Of a DNA stretch of 23,902 nucleotides, positions 8,698 to 16,347 are shown in pieces. Under the pieces are notes generated by a model. It searched no databases. It was not told the DNA's origin and saw only the letters and a program-made list of their open reading frames with translations. This stretch comes from Xanthobacteraceae bacterium (GTDB lineage: Bacteria; Pseudomonadota; Alphaproteobacteria; Rhizobiales; Xanthobacteraceae): positions 1 to 23,902 of the forward strand of contig JASHRR010001219.1 of the NCBI GenBank assembly GCA_030037185.1, written 5' to 3'. A program made the translations under genes and the position numbers. Position 1 is the first letter of the stretch. Each line of letters starts with the position of its first letter.

Positions 8698-10260
8698 ATG
8701 CACGACAAGGTCCTGATCGTCGATTTCGGCTCCCAGGTCACCCAGCTGATCGCCCGGCGCGTCCGCGAGCAAGGCGTCTATTGCGAGATCGCGCCGTTCC
8801 AGAAAGCACGCGAAGCCTTCGCGGCGATGAAGCCGCGAGCGATAATCCTCTCCGGCGGCCCAGCCTCGGTGCTCGATGCCGGCGCGCCGCTGCCGCCGCT
8901 CGAGTTCTATCAGGCCGGTCTGCCGGTGCTCGGCATCTGCTACGGCGAGCAGGCGATGGCCCACCAGCTCGGCGGCGAGGTCGAGGGCGGTCACCATCGC
9001 GAATTCGGCCGCGCCGAGGTGGAGGTGAGCGGCGAATGTGCGTTGTTCGAGGGCATATGGCGCAAGGGAGAGCGGTATCCGGTGTGGATGAGCCATGGCG
9101 ACCGGGTGACGCGGCCGCCCGATGGCTTTCACCCCGTTGCGACATCGCCTAATGCGCCGATCGCCGCCATCGCGGACGACAAGCGCCGATTCTACGCCAC
9201 TCAGTTCCACCTCGAAGTCGTGCACACGCCGCACGGCGCCGCGCTGCTGCGCAACTTCGTGCGCAACGTCGCCGGCTGCGCGGGCGACTGGACGATGCGC
9301 GCGTTCCGGGACGAGGCGATTGAAACCATCCGCCGCCAGGTTGGCGCGGGCCGGGTGATCTGTGGCCTCTCCGGCGGCGTTGACTCTGCCGTCGCGGCCG
9401 TGCTGATCCACGTGGCGATCGGCGATCAGCTGACCTGCGTTTTCGTCGACCACGGCCTGTTGCGGCTCGGCGAAGGCCGCAAAGTGCTGGCCCTGTTTCG
9501 CGACAGCTACAACATCCCGCTGGTCCACGTGGAAGCACAGCCGCAGTTTCTTAGGGCGCTTGCCGGCATCACCGACCCGGAGGCGAAGCGCAAGACCATC
9601 GGCAAGCTGTTCATCGATGTGTTCGAGGCGCAAGCCGAAACGATCGCGGCAGACGGCGGGGCGCCCGCGCAATTTCTAGCCCAGGGCACTCTCTATCCGG
9701 ACGTGATCGAGAGCGTGTCGTTCACCGGGGGGCCGTCGGTGACGATCAAGTCGCACCACAATGTCGGTGGCCTGCCCGAACGCATGAACATGCAGCTGGT
9801 CGAGCCGCTGCGCGACCTGTTCAAGGACGAGGTGCGCGCGCTCGGCCGCGAGCTTGGCCTGCCGGAGGCTTTCGTTAACCGCCATCCCTTCCCCGGACCC
9901 GGCCTCGCGATCCGGTGCCCGGGCGAGATCACTGCCGAGAAGCTCGACATCCTGCGCCTCGCCGACGAGATCTTCATCGAAGAAATCCGCCGCGCCGGGC
10001 TCTACGACGATATCTGGCAAGCCTTTGCGGTGATCCTGCCGGTGAAGACCGTGGGGGTGATGGGCGACGCCCGCACCTACGACTACGTCGTGGCCTTGCG
10101 CGCGGTGATGTCGACGGACGGGATGACGGCGGATTTCTACCCCCTCGACATGGCGTTCATCGGACACGTGGCGACGCGCATCGTCAATGAGGTGAAGGGA
10201 GTAAACCGCGTAGTCTATGACGTGACCAGCAAACCGCCGGGCACGATCGAGTGGGAGTGA
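8698..10260 (+). CDS. guaA: GMP synthase (glutamine-hydrolysing) GuaA
   Basis: Amination of XMP to GMP with ATP and glutamine, in the cytoplasm. The product is 520 residues, of usual length. The class I glutamine amidotransferase domain spans about residues 1-200, with the nucleophile C81 in GICYGEQ and the histidine in QFHLEV. The ATP-pyrophosphatase P-loop is [21 protein letters not shown] and the C-terminal KPPGTIEW end are the dimerisation/XMP-binding domain. The frame could extend 13 codons upstream into rsmB, but the ATG at 8698 gives the family start [11 protein letters not shown]. Its 3' end is one half of a duplicated attachment-like sequence, yet the reading frame is complete, as expected when an element integrates at and restores the gene end. 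Confidence 0.98.
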   Translation: MHDKVLIVDFGSQVTQLIARRVREQGVYCEIAPFQKAREAFAAMKPRAIILSGGPASVLDAGAPLPPLEFYQAGLPVLGICYGEQAMAHQLGGEVEGGHHREFGRAEVEVSGECALFEGIWRKGERYPVWMSHGDRVTRPPDGFHPVATSPNAPIAAIADDKRRFYATQFHLEVVHTPHGAALLRNFVRNVAGCAGDWTMRAFRDEAIETIRRQVGAGRVICGLSGGVDSAVAAVLIHVAIGDQLTCVFVDHGLLRLGEGRKVLALFRDSYNIPLVHVEAQPQFLRALAGITDPEAKRKTIGKLFIDVFEAQAETIAADGGAPAQFLAQGTLYPDVIESVSFTGGPSVTIKSHHNVGGLPERMNMQLVEPLRDLFKDEVRALGRELGLPEAFVNRHPFPGPGLAIRCPGEITAEKLDILRLADEIFIEEIRRAGLYDDIWQAFAVILPVKTVGVMGDARTYDYVVALRAVMSTDGMTADFYPLDMAFIGHVATRIVNEVKGVNRVVYDVTSKPPGTIEWE

Positions 10261-10296
10261 TTTTGGCCCCATCCCAGGGTATCCCACAGGATCCCG
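10246..10296 (+). repeat. Putative attL: guaA 3' end copy of island-flanking repeat
   Basis: The stretch covers the last guaA codons and about 36 bases after the stop. It shares the ordered blocks ATCGAGTGGGA, TGATT, GGCC, AGGGTATCCC, CAG and ATCCCG with 13655-13705. The repeat begins inside the gene and continues past its stop, the pattern left by integration of a genomic island at guaA, a known insertion hotspot. Identity is imperfect, so the event is old or the two halves have diverged. No integrase was recognised. Confidence 0.6.
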
Positions 10297-10775
10297 GTAA
10301 ACTGACATAAGCCTATGAAAGGTCTATATAAATCATCCGGCACCCTTCGAGGACTATCGGCCGGCAGAGTATCTGACGGACCCCTCAGATTCGCGCGCCC
10401 AATGTGGCGGGGCGATGGGGCTCCGATGGTGTTGCATCGGCCATTCGCACTGATGATCGCAACAGCTGACGGTATTTCTCCACTGGCGTGCGTTGATCGC
10501 GTACTCGATGAGTTTCAAAAATCGACCGATCGATGCCGATAGTCGCGGAAACAGCTGCTCGCAGAGCTTCGCGGCTCGGGCCGGGTCATGCCAATTAAAG
10601 ACAGCCTGATTGCGGTCACTGCTCTTGTCCACAACCTGATCATCGTCACACGTAACCGTGCGGCTTTCGAGAAAGCCGGAGTACGTATCATTGACCCCTT
10701 TGCGACATCGGGATGAGATTACCCGGGCCCTACTCGGCACAGCGGTGAAAGCGTGCACAGTGAGGAGTAAATAAC
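10261..10775. other. Non-coding island border with one direct repeat
   Basis: No gene is recognised in this 515-base stretch. It starts with the post-guaA part of the attachment-like repeat and contains the 39-bp direct repeat at 10516-10554. A minus-strand frame through the whole stretch reads LFPRLSASIGRF at the 39-bp repeat. The copy at 13486-13524 reads LFQQLSASIDRF in its minus frame, so the repeat may be the relic of a small coding sequence, but I cannot name the family. Confidence 0.45.
10516..10554 (+). repeat. 39-bp direct repeat, left copy
   Basis: Aligns without gaps to 13486-13524 with 34 of 39 positions identical (counted by eye). The shared core is GATGCCGATAGT followed by GAAACAG. 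The two copies lie just inside the two attachment-like repeats. On the minus strand both can be read as part of a peptide with the pattern LSASI-x-RF. Confidence 0.75.
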
Positions 10776-11329
10776 CTCGGCTTCGATCCGCGGCCGGTCT
10801 CTGAGGGTTGTCAGCACAGCGAGAAGACGTGCCAGTTCCCATGGCGGATGTTCTGCCGCGCTGACGCCCGTCTCCTCGTCCTTTGTCGCCGTCGCTGACA
10901 CGATACCAGCCGCCTTCAGGCCAGGTATCGACCACATGGCCGGAAAGCTCACGCGCCTCGGTCCAGGTCGAAGAATCCCGCTGTGCGCCTTGGGCAATCC
11001 ATTTCGCGGCCAGCGATTCGAGATAGGGCAGCGTCGCTCCAGGCCGCGCCGATTGAGCACCGCCCGCTGCCGCACAGCACCAGGGCGGCGCTACGGTAGG
11101 TGCGCTCGAAGGAGGCACCTGCGTTGCCCATGGCCTCGTGGAAATGGACCTCGTCGGGCTCCATGTTCTCCAGGGCGCTGGGCGGCGAGACCTCGCCATC
11201 CTCGATCGGAAGCTGAGATCGACCCGTTCGCCGTCGACCGACCTTGGTTTCCCAAAACGCAAAGTGGTCCTCGTTGTCGCAGCCGAGCATCCATTCATAG
11301 CCATCGTGGCCGCCTTTTGACCTTATCAT
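10776..11329 (-). pseudogene. Frameshifted remnant, probably 2OG-Fe(II) oxygenase-type protein
   Basis: Three minus-strand frames make one continuous protein-like sequence. The first (11329 to about 11075) includes NEDHFAFWETKVGRRR, DGEVSPPSALENMEPDEVHF and ASFERTYRSAALVL. The second (about 11040-10879) reads GATLPYLESLAAKW and ARELSGHVVDTWPEGGWY. The third (about 10883-10776) reads DEETGVSAAEH and ELARLLAVLTTLRDRPRIEA. Two frameshifts break the gene and both ends are missing. I recall the pattern ASFERTYRxAALVLWP...LPYLExLA from C-terminal parts of bacterial 2OG-Fe(II) oxygenase-annotated proteins, but the iron-binding HxD...H core is not in the window, so the name is tentative. The pseudogene status is firmer than the family. 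Confidence 0.5.
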
Positions 11330-11625
11330 CGCGCCTGCTAACCCGGATTCTCATCTACTGAATGGTTGACGGCGGCAATAGGCCTCTCGCGCCATACTGT
11401 CGGATTTAGCGTCTTAACGTGCTGACGACGGTCTATGACCGAAGGCGGGTTTTCACCTGCTTTGCAGGCCAACGCGGCTTGCGACATAAACGATGCCCTA
11501 CGACCTCGTCTTCACTAACGGTGGCCATGCAGGTCGCAGGTGAGGAGTCCTTGAGATGCCGCGGGCCCGAGGCGACGCATTTGAGCCATGTTCTGCCAGC
11601 GATGCTGAAGGCCTTTGCTGGCGGC

Positions 11626-12330
11626 TCACCACGGAACGGTGCGGCCAAGATAGTCGAGATATTGCAGACCGGGAGTGCCCTGCACCGAGAGGAGAACATT
11701 CACCAGATTCGGGACGCTGTCATCGATGCTCAGCCGTGCATCCGGTCCGCCCATGTCCGTTCGCACCCAACCGGGGGCAATCAGCACCATCGCGCGTGAA
11801 TCCGCGGAATGACGCGCCGCGAAACTGCGCATGAACATGTTCAGCGCCGCCTTGCTGCCGCGATAGACCTCCCGCATGCCGGTCGTGTTGTTGCTGACGC
11901 TGCCTTGTCCGGAGGACATCACCCCGATCGTGCCTGTGGGAGACACGAGATCATGCAGCCGTTCGATGACCCGCATGGGGCTCAACGAATTCGTCACCAT
12001 GACGCGCACAAACTCTTCTGTTGTCACGTCGGCGATCGTCTCCCTCGGATTGTTCGTGACGCCAGCGTTCACAAATAGCACATCGAATGTCCTTCCCGAC
12101 AAGCGAGCGCGCAGCGCCGCGATCTGATCTGGCTCGCAGATATCGACGGTCTCGATCTCCAGCCGGCGTTCAGACGCGTCCGCGAGGTCGTGCAGCAAGC
12201 TTCCGGCTCTTCCCCGAACCGTACCAACGACGTTCCATCCATGCTTCAGGTATTCCGCGGCCATTGCGTAGCCGAGACCGCGCGAGGCTCCGATAAGCAG
12301 GATGGTCTTGTTGGGAAGAGTTGTGAGCAT
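11626..12330 (-). CDS. SDR family NAD(P)-dependent oxidoreductase
   Basis: Short-chain dehydrogenase, 234 residues from ATG 12330. The Rossmann loop is GASRGLGYAMA (TGxxxGxG class). VNAG marks beta-4. The catalytic set is S in SSGQGS, Y and K in YRGSKAAL. PGWVRTDMGG follows, typical of classical SDRs. A frame open to 12411 adds 27 residues before the Rossmann strand and is less likely. The gene is divergent from a LysR regulator with a perfect 6-bp dyad between them, the usual arrangement of a regulator and its target. Substrate unknown. Both genes lie between the two guaA-end repeats, so they look like island cargo. Confidence 0.9.
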   Translation of the reverse strand: MLTTLPNKTILLIGASRGLGYAMAAEYLKHGWNVVGTVRGRAGSLLHDLADASERRLEIETVDICEPDQIAALRARLSGRTFDVLFVNAGVTNNPRETIADVTTEEFVRVMVTNSLSPMRVIERLHDLVSPTGTIGVMSSGQGSVSNNTTGMREVYRGSKAALNMFMRSFAARHSADSRAMVLIAPGWVRTDMGGPDARLSIDDSVPNLVNVLLSVQGTPGLQYLDYLGRTVPW

Positions 12331-12405
12331 GCCGACGAAGCCTCTTGCCGTTTGTGTCGCACCGTTCAATTGCCCGATTTCGGATGCTTGCGCCAGACGC
12401 AATAT

Positions 12406-12424
12406 ATGCAATAACCAGTTGCAT
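12406..12424. promoter_or_regulatory. Dyad in SDR/LysR intergenic region (candidate LysR operator)
   Basis: ATGCAA-N7-TTGCAT, a perfect 6-bp inverted repeat centred at 12415. It sits between the divergent SDR (start 12330) and LysR (start 12433 or 12460) genes. LysR regulators bind dyads in such divergent regions; this one is not a strict T-N11-A box. With the 12433 start it would lie only 8 bases before the regulator ATG. Confidence 0.5.
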
Positions 12425-12432
12425 CAAACGCT

Positions 12433-13407
12433 ATGCCGCCTGAAGCGAACGTGATAACTATGCTTGGCGTGGACTTGAATCTGCTCGCTGCGCTCGACGT
12501 GCTGCTTGCCGAGGGCAGTGTGACCGAAGCGGCTCGTCGGCTCGGCCTGAGTTCGTCGGCCATGAGCCGGACGCTTGCGCGCCTTCGTTCGGCGACGGGC
12601 GATCCGTTGCTCGTGCGCGCCGGGCGCGGCCTGGTGCCGACGCCTCGCGCGGCGGAACTGCGCGATCGCGTCCGTTCGCTGACCCGCGACGCGCAGGCCG
12701 TTCTGCGGCCGGCCGCGATTGACCTGAATATCGGCGCTCTTGATCTGACCTTTACGATTCGCGCCAACGAGGGATTCATAGAACTTTTCGCCGCCCCGCT
12801 GGTGGCTGCGATCAGCAGAGCCGCGCCACGCGTCCGCTTGCGCTTTGCGCCCAAGCCCGACAAGGATGCGCGCCCACTTCGGGAGGGACTGATCGATTTG
12901 GAAATAGGCGTTCTCGGGGAGTCGGCGCCGGAAGCGCGCACGCGGATGCTCTTTCGCGACGGATTCGTCGGCGTGGCTCGGGCCGGACATTCCCTCTTGG
13001 CTGGCCGCAAAATCACGCCCCAACGGTACGCGGCCTGTGGCCATGTCGTTGCCTCGCGCAGTGGACGAATCGCCGGGCCGGTCGATGATGCCCTCGAAAC
13101 ACTCGGGCTTAAGCGGACGGTGGTTGCGGTGGTGCCGAGCTTTCCGGCTGCGGTACAAATTGCGCGTTGTTCGGATCTGATCGCGCTCATACCACGCTCA
13201 TTTGTCCACGGCATTACGGAGGCTGCTAACGGGGCATCCCAAGGCGTTCAGAGCTTCGAGCTTCCGGTCCGCACGCCCGAGATCGCAGTGTCGGCGATGT
13301 GGCATCCGCGCATGGATGCCGATCCCGCCCATCGCTGGCTGCGCAACACGGTGATGGCGGTGTGCCAAAATGAATGCCGCTCACGAGCGAAGGCGTTGTC
13401 TCGATAG
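12433..13407 (+). CDS. LysR family transcriptional regulator
   Basis: DNA-binding regulator, 324 residues. The N-terminal winged helix-turn-helix is clear: VDLNLLAALDVLL, then VTEAARRLGLSSSAMSRTLARLR, then the wing with DPLLVRAGRGLVPT. The effector-binding domain follows from about residue 95 (DLTFTIRANEGFIELF). Members with this recognition helix often regulate the divergent oxidoreductase gene. Two starts are possible: ATG 12433, used here, and ATG 12460, which gives the more typical short N-terminus (9 residues shorter). Neither has a strong ribosome binding site. Ends intact; it lies within the candidate guaA island. Confidence 0.9.
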   Translation: MPPEANVITMLGVDLNLLAALDVLLAEGSVTEAARRLGLSSSAMSRTLARLRSATGDPLLVRAGRGLVPTPRAAELRDRVRSLTRDAQAVLRPAAIDLNIGALDLTFTIRANEGFIELFAAPLVAAISRAAPRVRLRFAPKPDKDARPLREGLIDLEIGVLGESAPEARTRMLFRDGFVGVARAGHSLLAGRKITPQRYAACGHVVASRSGRIAGPVDDALETLGLKRTVVAVVPSFPAAVQIARCSDLIALIPRSFVHGITEAANGASQGVQSFELPVRTPEIAVSAMWHPRMDADPAHRWLRNTVMAVCQNECRSRAKALSR

Positions 13408-13485
13408 CTGACACTCTTCCTCAGTGACCGGTGGCGGCGGTGTTTCTGAAGCAAGGAATTGCCCATTTGCCCCGGCGCGAACGGC

Positions 13486-13524
13486 GAAAAATCGATCGAT
13501 AGATGCCGATAGTTGCTGAAACAG
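13486..13524 (+). repeat. 39-bp direct repeat, right copy
   Basis: Partner of 10516-10554, 34 of 39 positions identical, no gaps. It lies 131 bases before the right attachment-like repeat, whereas the left copy is about 220 bases after the left one. Confidence 0.75.
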
Positions 13525-13654
13525 AGCAGATCGCGGATCGTCGAAATCCCGTTTGCAATCAGGAGCACGAAATTTCTGACGGATGGTGGAGATTTTCCGC
13601 CTGGTGCAGGAGAATTCGTCGCGAAAAATCAATGCGTCACCGCGGTCCGGAACC

Positions 13655-13705
13655 ATCGAGTGGGAATGATTCAGGCCAGTGCGAGGGTATCCCGCAGTAA
13701 TCCCG
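13655..13705 (+). repeat. Putative attR: second copy of guaA 3' end
   Basis: Repeats the end of guaA, including a TGA in the same position (ATCGAGTGGGAATGATT), then GGCC, AGGGTATCCC, CAG and AATCCCG. It has no coding sequence of guaA upstream of the last few codons. Placed 3.4 kb after the true gene end, it marks the likely right end of an island inserted at guaA. Confidence 0.6.
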
Positions 13706-14033
13706 CGCTCTCCTTCAAGTCACTGAAATTGCTAATAGAACTTACGCTACCATTTGGCAGCTGTCGGCCCGCACAGATCGGGTCCGACGGATCGCGGTGT
13801 GCGTTCCCGTTGCCAGGGCTAATTTTTCGCCGATGCCCTCGTGGTGTGAGCACGCGGTGACGGTATTTTTGTTGGCGATGGGCCTGGCGATCTTCGAGCG
13901 CGAGTTCCTATCCGCCTGGCGCAAGCGCCTGCTGGCTGATATGAGATTACGCCCAACGATCGTCGCGCTCTCTGCGGCGCGATCGTAGAACGCGGCCCGC
14001 CGGCGACGGCGCTCCACCCGCGCCATTTCGGTT

Positions 14034-14315
14034 TTGCATTCGGCGCTCCCCGGTTCGGTGGTGTCTCGCTGGGAGGGGTGCTCGAAGGTGCGCGCGCAGC
14101 TTGCCCGTCGGCCCACCCCTTGCGATTTTCGCCGTCGATCGAAACGCACCGCCGACCATTTGAACCATCTGCAGGCCGCGCCAAACAAACACGGGTTGGC
14201 GACGTCGATGCCCGGCACTGAAGCCGAGGCTATCGAGAAGGCCGCGGCAGAGTTTAAGCAATACGCGGCGAAAGCTGATGGCGGCGCGGCGCACCTGATA
14301 ACCCATTCCGGTTCT
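14034..14315 (+). pseudogene. Frameshifted small hypothetical protein
   Basis: In this frame the C-terminal half reads GTEAEAIEKAAAEFKQYAAK. One base out, the continuation (from about 14271) reads AKLMAARRT followed by a stop at 14295-14297. An ending of the form EKAAAEFKxPAxKLMAxRR is one I recall from short rhizobial hypothetical proteins. A single extra A in CGAAAGCTG would explain the shift. The upstream part has no recognised domain, and its start is uncertain. The function is unknown. Confidence 0.35.
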
Positions 14316-14547
14316 GCTTACTGGGGGAGAAGCCGCCGCTCCGCCTGTGCCACCGTCGGTTTCTACGAGACGTGCACGGTGCTCAGGGCTGATGAGCCGG
14401 GCCTCGCGCATCTCTATGCACGCTAACCCGCCCGTGTTCTCGCCAAGGGCCTCGATATTCTCGGCGTTGCAGCCGATGCAATGTAGCGGTGCCGCATACC
14501 CGCGATCTGTGCTTTGATTGGTGCGCCCGCAGCCAAGCTCGCCGTCT

Positions 14548-14775
14548 CTACTGCATGTAGCGATTGGTCTGCCAGAGCAACAAAGCCTCGGCAGCTGCTT
14601 GGATTATCTCGATGCTCTCGATGCGCTCAACGCAAGACGATCTGGCTCCCGAGGTCGCGCCGGCCAAAGTCCGCAATTCGCCGCGCAAGCGCCCGCGAGC
14701 GTCGTCATGTATAAACACCGTGGCTTCTATCGGGGTGAGATGTCTCCTCTTGGCGGGATTCTGCGTCACCGGCAT
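14548..14775 (-). CDS. Small hypothetical protein
   Basis: 75 codons from ATG 14775. The sequence has a helical, charged middle (IHDDARGRLRGELRTLAG) and ends ESIEIIQAAAEALLLWQTNRY. The amphipathic pattern looks protein-like, but I do not recognise the family, and only a weak purine run lies upstream. It points away from the PadR-type promoter at 14815-14843, an arrangement that is mirrored upstream of the intact PadR gene. It may be a remnant. Confidence 0.35.
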   Translation of the reverse strand: MPVTQNPAKRRHLTPIEATVFIHDDARGRLRGELRTLAGATSGARSSCVERIESIEIIQAAAEALLLWQTNRYMQ

Positions 14776-14814
14776 CCGCCCAAGACGGCGAGGGGCGGGA
14801 ACCCGTTCAGGACG

Positions 14815-14843
14815 TTGACTTATATCCGTGACGGATATATGTT
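14815..14843 (+). promoter_or_regulatory. Promoter with PadR-type palindrome, copy 1
   Basis: TTGACT (14815-14820) is a good -35. TATATCCG-TGA-CGGATATA (14821-14839) is a perfect 8-bp inverted repeat filling the spacer. TATGTT (14838-14843) is a plausible -10 with a 17-base spacer. The expected start of transcription, 6-8 bases on, falls at the ATG at 14850, suggesting a leaderless message. The same palindrome lies before the padR gene at 16319. Binding of the regulator here would block RNA polymerase directly. Confidence 0.7.
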
Positions 14844-14849
14844 CGAGTC

Positions 14850-14978
14850 ATGAGCGAGCCCTGCACGACCGCCAGCGCCGGTGATCTTCCGTGTCCTCAT
14901 CGCAGTACGCCGGGAGCGTCACGGCAACGGCACCATGCCGGTACAAGCGGGCTATCGCCGGCCAGGGGAAATGGATGA
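14850..14978 (+). pseudogene. Decayed 5' copy of the PadR gene, now a 42-codon leader ORF
   Basis: The bases after ATG 14850 align with the first ~110 bases of the intact padR at 16348: ATGAGC-AG-CC at the start, then a second frame reading PVIFRVLIAVRRERHG against PAVFHILLALHGRERHG. A few lost bases shift the frame after about 9 codons. The surviving frame from 14850 is open for 42 codons and its TGA (14976-14978) overlaps the ATG of the hydrolase as ATGA. It may therefore act as a translated leader coupled to the hydrolase. No DNA-binding domain remains. Confidence 0.65.
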
Positions 14979-15793
14979 GGATTCAGCGACGGACCTTTCT
15001 GGTAGCCGGACTGACGGGCATGGCGTGGACAGCAACGCACGGCCTCGCAGCTGCGTCGAATACTCCGACAAGGTTTGTCTTCCACGTCTCAAGCACCTGG
15101 GGCGCCCTGCTCGATTGGCTGGTAGATCGGAGCTACCGCCCCATCACTGCTGAATTGGAGAAACGCGGCTTTCCCTCGATGCTCGTGCACAGCTCTGTGA
15201 GAGGCTCCGACACGCCCAATGAAGATCGGGCTTCAGCTGTTGTCAAAGCGATTCAGAACGTCACGGATGACGTCGTGATTGTTGGAATATCCAACCAGGG
15301 GAACTTCCTGCCGTTGGTTGCAGCGGCACGGCCGATCAGGCGGGTCGTCTATGTGAACGCGCTCATCCCGCGTCCCGGGAAGGCGTTCATCGAAGTCTGC
15401 CAAACGGAAGAGGTCGCCGTCCCGGGAAGCTATCTCGATCAGCTCCTCAAGGTGTCCCAAAGCATCACGGATGATTTTCTGAAGCTCGTCCACAATCCCA
15501 ATGCGACGAAGGCGCAGCTCAAAGCAATGCAGGAACGCATCGACACCTCGCCATCCGCTCATACCATGGTCGGCTTTTACGAAGTCAGTCCGCTGAAAGC
15601 GCTGCCGAAGGTCGACAACGTGTACGTTTCGGGATCGGCTGACGACCAGATCCGGCCAGAATGGCAGCAGTCGGCGGCACGTCGGGTCCTGGGCGTCGAG
15701 CCGGTCGTCATTTCTGGTGCGGGCCATGCCAATATCTTCACGACAGCAAAGTATGCAGCTCAGCTTGCGGACGCTTGTGTCAAGGGCCTTTGA
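14975..15793 (+). CDS. Exported alpha/beta-hydrolase
   Basis: 272 residues from ATG 14975, with AGGGGAA (14964-14970) just upstream. The N-terminus has RRTFLVAG followed by a hydrophobic run ending LAAAS, a Tat-like signal peptide (twin arginine then F-L). The body resembles the alpha/beta-hydrolase fold: HVSSTWGALLDWL where the oxyanion HG loop would be, VVIVGISNQGNFLPLVA for the nucleophile elbow, VYVNALIPRPGKAF, then a candidate acid in SADDQIRPEW and the histidine in GAGHANIF. The elbow is GISNQ and not the usual GxSxG. A longer frame from 14891 is the decayed PadR in another phase. It probably acts in the periplasm; substrate unknown. It lies behind a PadR-type promoter, and PadR follows downstream. 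Confidence 0.75.
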   Translation: MRIQRRTFLVAGLTGMAWTATHGLAAASNTPTRFVFHVSSTWGALLDWLVDRSYRPITAELEKRGFPSMLVHSSVRGSDTPNEDRASAVVKAIQNVTDDVVIVGISNQGNFLPLVAAARPIRRVVYVNALIPRPGKAFIEVCQTEEVAVPGSYLDQLLKVSQSITDDFLKLVHNPNATKAQLKAMQERIDTSPSAHTMVGFYEVSPLKALPKVDNVYVSGSADDQIRPEWQQSAARRVLGVEPVVISGAGHANIFTTAKYAAQLADACVKGL

Positions 15794-16069
15794 CCGCCGC
15801 CGCTTGGGTCATAATCCGCACGGTGCCTCGGTCGGATCAGAGACCATCGACCGGGCGCCGCCGTGAACGTCTCTCGGACGGTCGTGAGCAAAGTCGACCC
15901 GCCATGGGCGATTATTTTCAAACCGGCGGAAATTTGCCCTGAAAAAATGGACACTTCGGGGTGGGACTTCCGAAGTGGCGGCGTTGCCAGTGTTGGCATG
16001 CCGCCGCCGGATGAGGCGAGGGATTATCGTCGCCGCGACAGTCGGTGAGCGGGTCTGCTTGGCAGGCAA

Positions 16070-16304
16070 GCGGCGTCGTCGCTGGGGAACGAACCGTCGG
16101 CCGACATCCGCCGCGTCTTCGAGGTCGGCGAAGTTTTGCCAGTATCTCCGCGCGGTGGTGTTGCAGGAACGACGACGGGTAGAGCTCCACAGCCGCGCGT
16201 AGAGTCGTAACGACCGCGACAGCTTCGGCCGTGTAGGGCTCGTCATGATGTAACGCGGTCCCGACCTTGCGGCGCACGAGGCGGCGGATTTCAAACCGAG
16301 ACAC
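16070..16304 (-). pseudogene. Small hypothetical gene, frameshifted, divergent from padR
   Basis: From a GTG at 16304 (or TTG 16310) the minus strand reads SRFEIRRLVRRKVG, DEPYTAEAVAVVTTLRAA and FLQHHRAEILAK. One base out, the sequence continues FADLEDAADVGRRFVPQ (about 16140-16090), which fits better than the basic run in the first frame. I take this as one small helical protein of about 75-80 residues with a single frameshift. Family not recognised. Its start is about 15 bases from the PadR palindrome at 16319-16337, so it could be under the same control. Confidence 0.4.
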
Positions 16305-16313
16305 TGCCAAATC

Positions 16314-16341
16314 TTGACTATATCCGATACGGATATATCAT
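16314..16341 (+). promoter_or_regulatory. Promoter with PadR-type palindrome, copy 2 (padR autoregulation)
   Basis: TTGACT (16314-16319), then TATATCCG-ATA-CGGATATA (16319-16337), a perfect 8-bp inverted repeat, then TATCAT (16336-16341) as -10 with a 16-base spacer. Transcription is expected to start near 16348, the A of the padR ATG, and no Shine-Dalgarno sequence lies before that ATG. PadR proteins commonly repress their own genes, so this palindrome is the likely operator. Confidence 0.75.
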
Positions 16342-16347
16342 GAACGA

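Larger units (their letters stand above)
13408..14033. other. Island right border and following gene-free stretch
   Basis: Contains the right 39-bp repeat (13486-13524), the right attachment-like repeat (13655-13705) and otherwise no recognised gene. A minus-strand frame 13381-13656 (91 codons) and a plus-strand frame 13513-13860 run through the repeats but show no known domain. After 13706 a plus-strand frame reads LAIFEREFLSAWRKRLLADM (about 13880-13945), which is protein-like but too short to assign. Confidence 0.45.

Noticed and set aside
8680..9672. 330-codon minus-strand frame across guaA
   Set aside because: Shadow of guaA; no domain, and the plus-strand gene is complete.
13513..13860. 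115-codon plus-strand frame through the right attachment-like repeat
   Set aside because: No domain or ribosome binding site, and it crosses a repeat that has its own explanation.
15908..15960. Possible IS21-type terminal sequence (GGCGGAAATTTGCCCTGAAAAAATGGACA)
   Set aside because: The wording resembles multi-repeat IS ends I recall, but no second end, target duplication or transposase piece is present nearby.
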